A stretch of DNA of 21,337 bases, from positions 1-21,337 of the forward strand of contig CAXKVR010000906.1 of assembly GCA_964058845.1 (NCBI GenBank), read 5' to 3'. The position numbers and the translations under genes were made by a program. The notes under the pieces are model-generated. The model searched no databases, was not told the origin of the DNA, and was given only the letters and a program-made list of their open reading frames with translations. This document shows positions 17,178 to 21,337 of the stretch, in pieces. Each line of letters begins with the position of its first letter. The first letter of the stretch is position 1. The stretch comes from Carex sylvatica (lineage: Eukaryota > Streptophyta > Magnoliopsida > Poales > Cyperaceae).

Positions 17178-17337
17178 CTCCATGTTAATATGTGCTTGGA
17201 GACTAAATTTTATATTTTTTGAAATTTTTTTTACTATTTTTTCAAAAAAATTAAAAACAGAATTTTTTATTTTTTGAAAAATTCTGAAAAAATAGTAAAA
17301 AATAAAATTTTGTCTCCAAGCACATATTGACATGGAG
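17178..17337. repeat. Foldback (inverted repeat) of about 160 bp
   Basis: The left arm, ctccatgttaatatgtgct and onward to about 17245, and the right arm, from about 17275 to 17337, are inverted complements with few differences. The outer 26 bases are nearly perfect. The centre is A/T homopolymer. It has MITE-like form, but no clear target duplication was found because the left flank is a (TC)n tract. Confidence 0.65.
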
Positions 17338-17339
17338 AA

Positions 17340-18130
17340 CATGTTAAGCACTTCAGATCGACTATTTGAAAATTAAAAATGCAAAAACGAGTTATAAGCA
17401 TATGCAAAATATCATTCAAATTACATCAACATCTAAAAAACATTCACATCTAAACATCAACATCTAACAATACAAACAACACAAACAACAACAAAAAAAA
17501 AAACCATATCCTTTAGTGATAGACACTGATAACCTTAAGTATTGGCTGGCTAGCGACCAAAGGAAATGAAAATTTTTTTTTTCTTCTTTTTTTCTATTTG
17601 GATTGCGGGCGAAGAAGGCAGGGTGTTGCGGTGGTGAGAGTGCAAAGAGAGATGAGAGCTGACGACTAGGGCTATTGCTGCCAACTAGGGCTATTGTCCT
17701 CTTAGTTCTCCCAACAATGGTGAAGAAAGAGAAGGTGCAGATAGACAAGAGAGATGATGACCAGAGCTATTATTATCAACTTTCTCTTCTCCCGACAGAT
17801 AGGTGCTGGAGTAGGGGGCAGGAACGAGTAGTGATTGCTGGCAGCTAGAATTTTTGAAGAGAAAGCGGGATGGATGAGAGTGAAATAGGACAGAGGAGGA
17901 AGAAGAATTGTTGTCGGTGCGGATCCCCCGCTCCTCCAAGGGGGAGCGGGAGATGAAGACGAGGCTGAGGAGGCTTGCTGGTGGAGAGATAGAAGAAAAG
18001 AGATAGATGGAGTTGAGAAAGCTTGTGGTGCGAGATGAAAGAAAAGAGATGACAGAGGAGGCTAGAGTTTTCTTTCTTTCTTCTAGCAGAGGCGGCTCCT
18101 TCCTCTATTTTCTATCTCACAGAAAAACAA
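17340..18130. other. A-rich then purine-rich (GA-rich) low-complexity stretch
   Basis: The part from about 17340 to 17520 is A/C-rich, with caacatcta-type short repeats. The part from about 17590 to 18110 is strongly G/A-rich on the plus strand. It has a short direct repeat, actagggctattg, at about 17664 and 17684. Open frames on the minus strand are Ser-rich low complexity with no domain. It could be an exon or UTR of an unknown minus-strand gene or repeat interior. Confidence 0.4.
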
Positions 18131-21100
18131 AAAAAAATGCATATCGATTTTGAACTTGAAGACAAACTAGTAAAAAATTTAATTGAAAATAAATCAAGTT
18201 TTAAGCTATTTAAACCTTACAAATAAATAACAAGCTACAAAATAAATTTTGCATCTCTACTCTAACAAAACTTCTCTCTCCTGGAAAAGCACCAAGTAGA
18301 CTACCAATTTGATATCTGAAACAAATTTTGCTAACATCAATCACTGGTAACCCAATTTCATTTCTCCTATATGATAGAAATGTCATGGGCCATGCTGGCC
18401 TGTAATGCAACTGCTGGGTATCTAAAGGTTACCAAATAGTTCATGCACATTGTGCTGCTTTGGTTATTTTCAAATTTAATTGACTAATTTCTGAGACTTA
18501 TATTACGATGATATCTCCTAATCTTTTTCGTCATTAATGCCCATCCAATGCTTGGAAAAAGTAATAGAATTGTATAAAATATTACCCAAAAAATATGAAA
18601 TCATTTTGTCTTCATACACCACACCAATTATATATTTTTTTTCATTTTGTCTCTATTGATTGTGCGCTGCATGAAGTCAAATTAGCTCTGTCAAAATCTT
18701 TACCCTGAATAGTTACCCAGATACCTCTGAAACAATTCTATACCTGTATACAATAAAACATTTGCAAATTTGTTGTAATAAAATGGTTGCAAATGTAATA
18801 TCTGCACATCAATCTGGAGTGCTGCACATTTATTATGATGCACACCAAAAAAGGATGCGTATTTATTACTTGAGTGTCCCCCTGGTGTGGTGCGCACATT
18901 TGGAAAATTGATGAGCACATTCGGTAAATTGATTCGTCAGCAGAAGAATGAATGAAACATACTGTTTTTCTACTAGAATGAATGAAGCATTCAGTAGATT
19001 AATTCGGTAAATTGATTCTACTAATGCACCTCGTCGTTTCTCCAAGAAAGGTACAGAAGTGTGATAATCACTGTGTCTACTTCAGATATCTACAGAGCTA
19101 GAAGTAGAATAATTTCTGATAATCGGGGGTGTACCGGTCTGTTCCAGTGAAGCGCTGTTCACTGTATTCTATTTAACTGGTCCAGGTGTGGCGAATAGCA
19201 ATTCCAGTATCAATTTATTGCGGTTCTATAAACCATAGGTGGTTTGTTTCCTATTAACAGAAACAATGAGTTATTCATAAAATAAATCAGAAAACATAGT
19301 TACACCTATTCCTAATCTCAGAATAAAAAAATTGTTAATGAAGAATCATCACTGATTCTCTTCGCCTCAGAATAAAGCTTCAAACCCATCCATCTACAGT
19401 ATCAATTCTTCAATATGGTCTATGCAAATTGATTCCATGAACCGAATGAGTAACACAAACAACAACAACAACAACAACCAAGCCTTTAGTCCCAAACAAA
19501 TAACTAATAATGTAAGTAAATTGAAAAGGTGATTATGACAAAAGCAGTCAAGGATATTATGTTTTCCACTTCCATAGGTTGGTTCCACAGATGCAGAGGC
19601 AGTCACTAACCTATCAAATTTTTAAAGCCCAAAAAGTTTAGGAGACAAGGTGTTTAGGAAGGAAAGAGTCGTACATTCTCGTAGAGACGTTTGAAACTTA
19701 TTCTCTAATTCCCCTGCTTTAAAATTTTAATTAATTGTATAACAAAACTATGCCTAAAATCTGATTATATGATCCCTAGCTTTTGACACGCACATTCATG
19801 TCTTCGTGTTTAATTGAGATCGCCAATTTGAATGCATGTAATCAGATAGGACTTTTGAATGCTGAAAGATTCCAGACATAGTTTTGCTATTGTTTAATAA
19901 AAGGGATTTCGTTTTGTATGAAATCATATGATCATGGTTAGACTGAAAAAAGTTCATTATATTAAACTGTTCAATTGGCATAGTACAAATTGCCATAGAT
20001 AAACGCACCTTCTGATTCCTGCTACCGGTTTCTCTTTCTAGTAGTGCTTCATCATTTTATTCTATGATATGAAACTAATGCTTGTAATATGATTTGTAGG
20101 TGTGTATTTTACTTTTTCGTAGTTCGTACTAGACGTCTCTCTTGACCAACTGGCATAATATTTGTGATTTTTCTCAGCATCTGTTTTTCTTTCTTCAATA
20201 ACATTTCTAGGATCAAGACCTTCATCCTTCCCTTTTTTCAGTTAAACAATAAAAGTTAACACTTTGATCGGAGCCTATTACTTGACATAATTTTCAAGAA
20301 TTAGGAATTGAATAAAAATTATCTGAATCTGAAATTGGAAAGATTTAATCTACTATGTTAACCTAAATTTGTATAAAATTGCCGCCGCAACCAAATACTA
20401 GGGTTTCAATGTAGAAAAGGAAAGAGAGAGAGAGCACGAAGGATGATAAAAAAATATTGGACCTATTGCATAGCTCATGAATTATCAAGGTATTTTTTGT
20501 CTGGTATATGCGTTGTACTGGTGGTGCAACTTTTTTCTGTTCATAATGCATTGATTTTTAAGTCATCTCCGTCTCGTTCTCAGCTTCTGGTCAGTCGTCA
20601 GACAGGAGTTTTCTTTTCCATTTCACTTTATATGGTTTGCAATGGTATTCCGATCAAAGTTTTAAGAAACATAATTAAAAAATTATAAACAGCAGACTAT
20701 ATAATGAAAGAACAACTTAACATAACAATCACACATACTTAACATTAGTTAACAAACATTCTAATATTCAATCTCATCTTTTTCTTAACAAAATAATAAA
20801 TGAAAATCTCTAACACAACAACTGCAACATCAATAAATAGACAAAAGAAAAATTGACTCTCATAATAATCAAAACTGCTAAAAAAACAACATGACAACCT
20901 AATTAAAAAATTTTAACTCTATCCTAGCTAGTACTGCTTTCAAAGAAACTCCAGAAGTATCATAACTTCACCAGAATTCTTCAAAATTTCTAGTTTGCAA
21001 ACTTATTTGTAAATGTACATACTACATAGGTCATTATTGCAAACACAGTAATTTTGTAAAAGAATTTCAAAGCCAATAATAATATTTCTGAAACTTTTGA

Positions 21101-21134
21101 AAGCAACAAGTACAGTATAACATCCTTATTACAT
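18131..21134. other. Intergenic DNA, no convincing gene
   Basis: AT-rich with scattered short frames lacking domains. Items seen: a 17-bp exact direct repeat, attcggtaaattgattc, at 18919-18935 and 19002-19018; agaatgaatgaa(a/g)cat at 18945 and 18975; a (CAA)n run near 19457-19480; a telo-box-like tagggttt at 20399-20406 with no gene beside it; and a (GA)n run near 20420-20434. Nothing else is supportable. Confidence 0.45.
19457..19480. repeat. (CAA)n microsatellite
   Basis: Seven or more caa units in a row, followed by ccaagcctttagtccc. A CAA-run followed by such a sequence recurs in many plant genomes, which hints at a dispersed repeat end, but no element borders are visible here. Confidence 0.6.
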
Positions 21135-21337
21135 CTAAAGCTTTAATGTAAGGTCTACCTCCTGGGAGGTAACCTTACAGTATACCTTTGCCTTTTGCCC
21201 TACTAAGTCACCAACCTTGTAAGCCCCCTGGAAGAAATCGATCACCTTTGGCTTTCTCCCATACGTGCGGTATGCCCACCAAAATCCTGGATTGGGGTAA
21301 AGTGACACCATTTTGAATTCACGGATCATCTTCTTCC
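21135..21337 (-). CDS. 3' part of an unidentified gene, running off the right edge
   Basis: The minus-strand frame is open from the window edge to TAG at 21135-21137. It includes MVSLYPNPGFWWAYRTYG, GRKPKVIDFFQGAYKVGDLV and GQKAKVYCKVTSQE. The amino-acid mix (aromatic and basic residues, GDLVGQKAKV as in small beta-barrel folds) looks like a real protein, but I cannot name it. The codon GAG is followed by GTAGAC at about 21160, a possible splice donor. The last residues, VDLTLKL, may therefore be intron read-through. ATGs at 21329 and 21311 are possible starts, but the frame remains open upstream, so it may be an internal or last exon. Confidence 0.45.
   Translation of the reverse strand, partial: KKMIREFKMVSLYPNPGFWWAYRTYGRKPKVIDFFQGAYKVGDLVGQKAKVYCKVTSQEVDLTLKL

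Noticed and set aside
17076..17351. 91-codon minus-strand frame
   Set aside because: It is read across the A/T homopolymer centre of the 17178-17337 foldback.
18210..18410. 66-codon minus-strand frame (HYRPAWPMTFLSYRR)
   Set aside because: Better composition than most, but short, with no recognised motif and no visible splice or promoter context. Left as possible noise.
20395..20410. Telo-box-like tagggttt as a promoter element
   Set aside because: No ribosomal-type or other gene begins nearby on either strand. The motif alone is too short to support a call.

Overview
The window reads as nuclear DNA of a flowering plant, most likely a eudicot. It is AT-rich, has long intergenic stretches, and carries plant-specific families: a CC-type NBS-LRR resistance gene, P-class PPR genes, DUF4220/DUF594 and a cytosolic ribosomal protein S20 gene with a telo-box. 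It also holds several non-autonomous DNA transposons. I cannot name the species from the sequence.

Layout. An NBS-LRR gene lies at about 346-2967 (+), with a probable intron in its 3' UTR and a poly(A) signal near 3290. At 4446-5544 is a non-autonomous Mutator-like element with about 180-215 bp terminal inverted repeats, a perfect 9-bp target duplication and unidentified cargo. Two related, broken PPR genes follow on the minus strand, at 6005-7710 and 10388-11388, and their downstream flanks are also duplicated. Copy 2 carries about 0.6 kb of extra DNA near its 3' end. Most of that is a long inverted repeat (arms about 242 bp, spacer 55 bp), and both arms derive from the 3' end of a DUF594-type gene.

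From 11.7 to 14.9 kb the window is almost entirely repeat-derived. It holds the 3' end of a LINE-like ORF, and a near-perfect 240-bp tandem duplication in which each unit carries a degenerate tRNA-Arg(UCU)-like sequence. It also holds two hAT-type MITEs with 8-bp target duplications, the second of which splits an exon-like ORF, and a compact hairpin.

An intact, intronless RPS20 (uS10) gene lies at 15559-15939 (-). The remainder, 16.0-21.1 kb, is AT-rich DNA with foldbacks and short repeats but no convincing gene. The exception is the 3' part of an unidentified minus-strand gene that enters from the right edge (21135-21337).

Functionally, the only clearly intact genes are the NLR (possibly missing its first exon here) and RPS20. 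The genes do not form a pathway. The pattern is a resistance-gene and Rf-like PPR neighbourhood, both fast-evolving families, shaped by tandem duplication, pseudogenisation and repeated insertion of small DNA transposons. The most unusual structure is the inverted duplication of a DUF594 gene fragment inside a PPR pseudogene, which has the form of a hairpin-RNA (siRNA) source.
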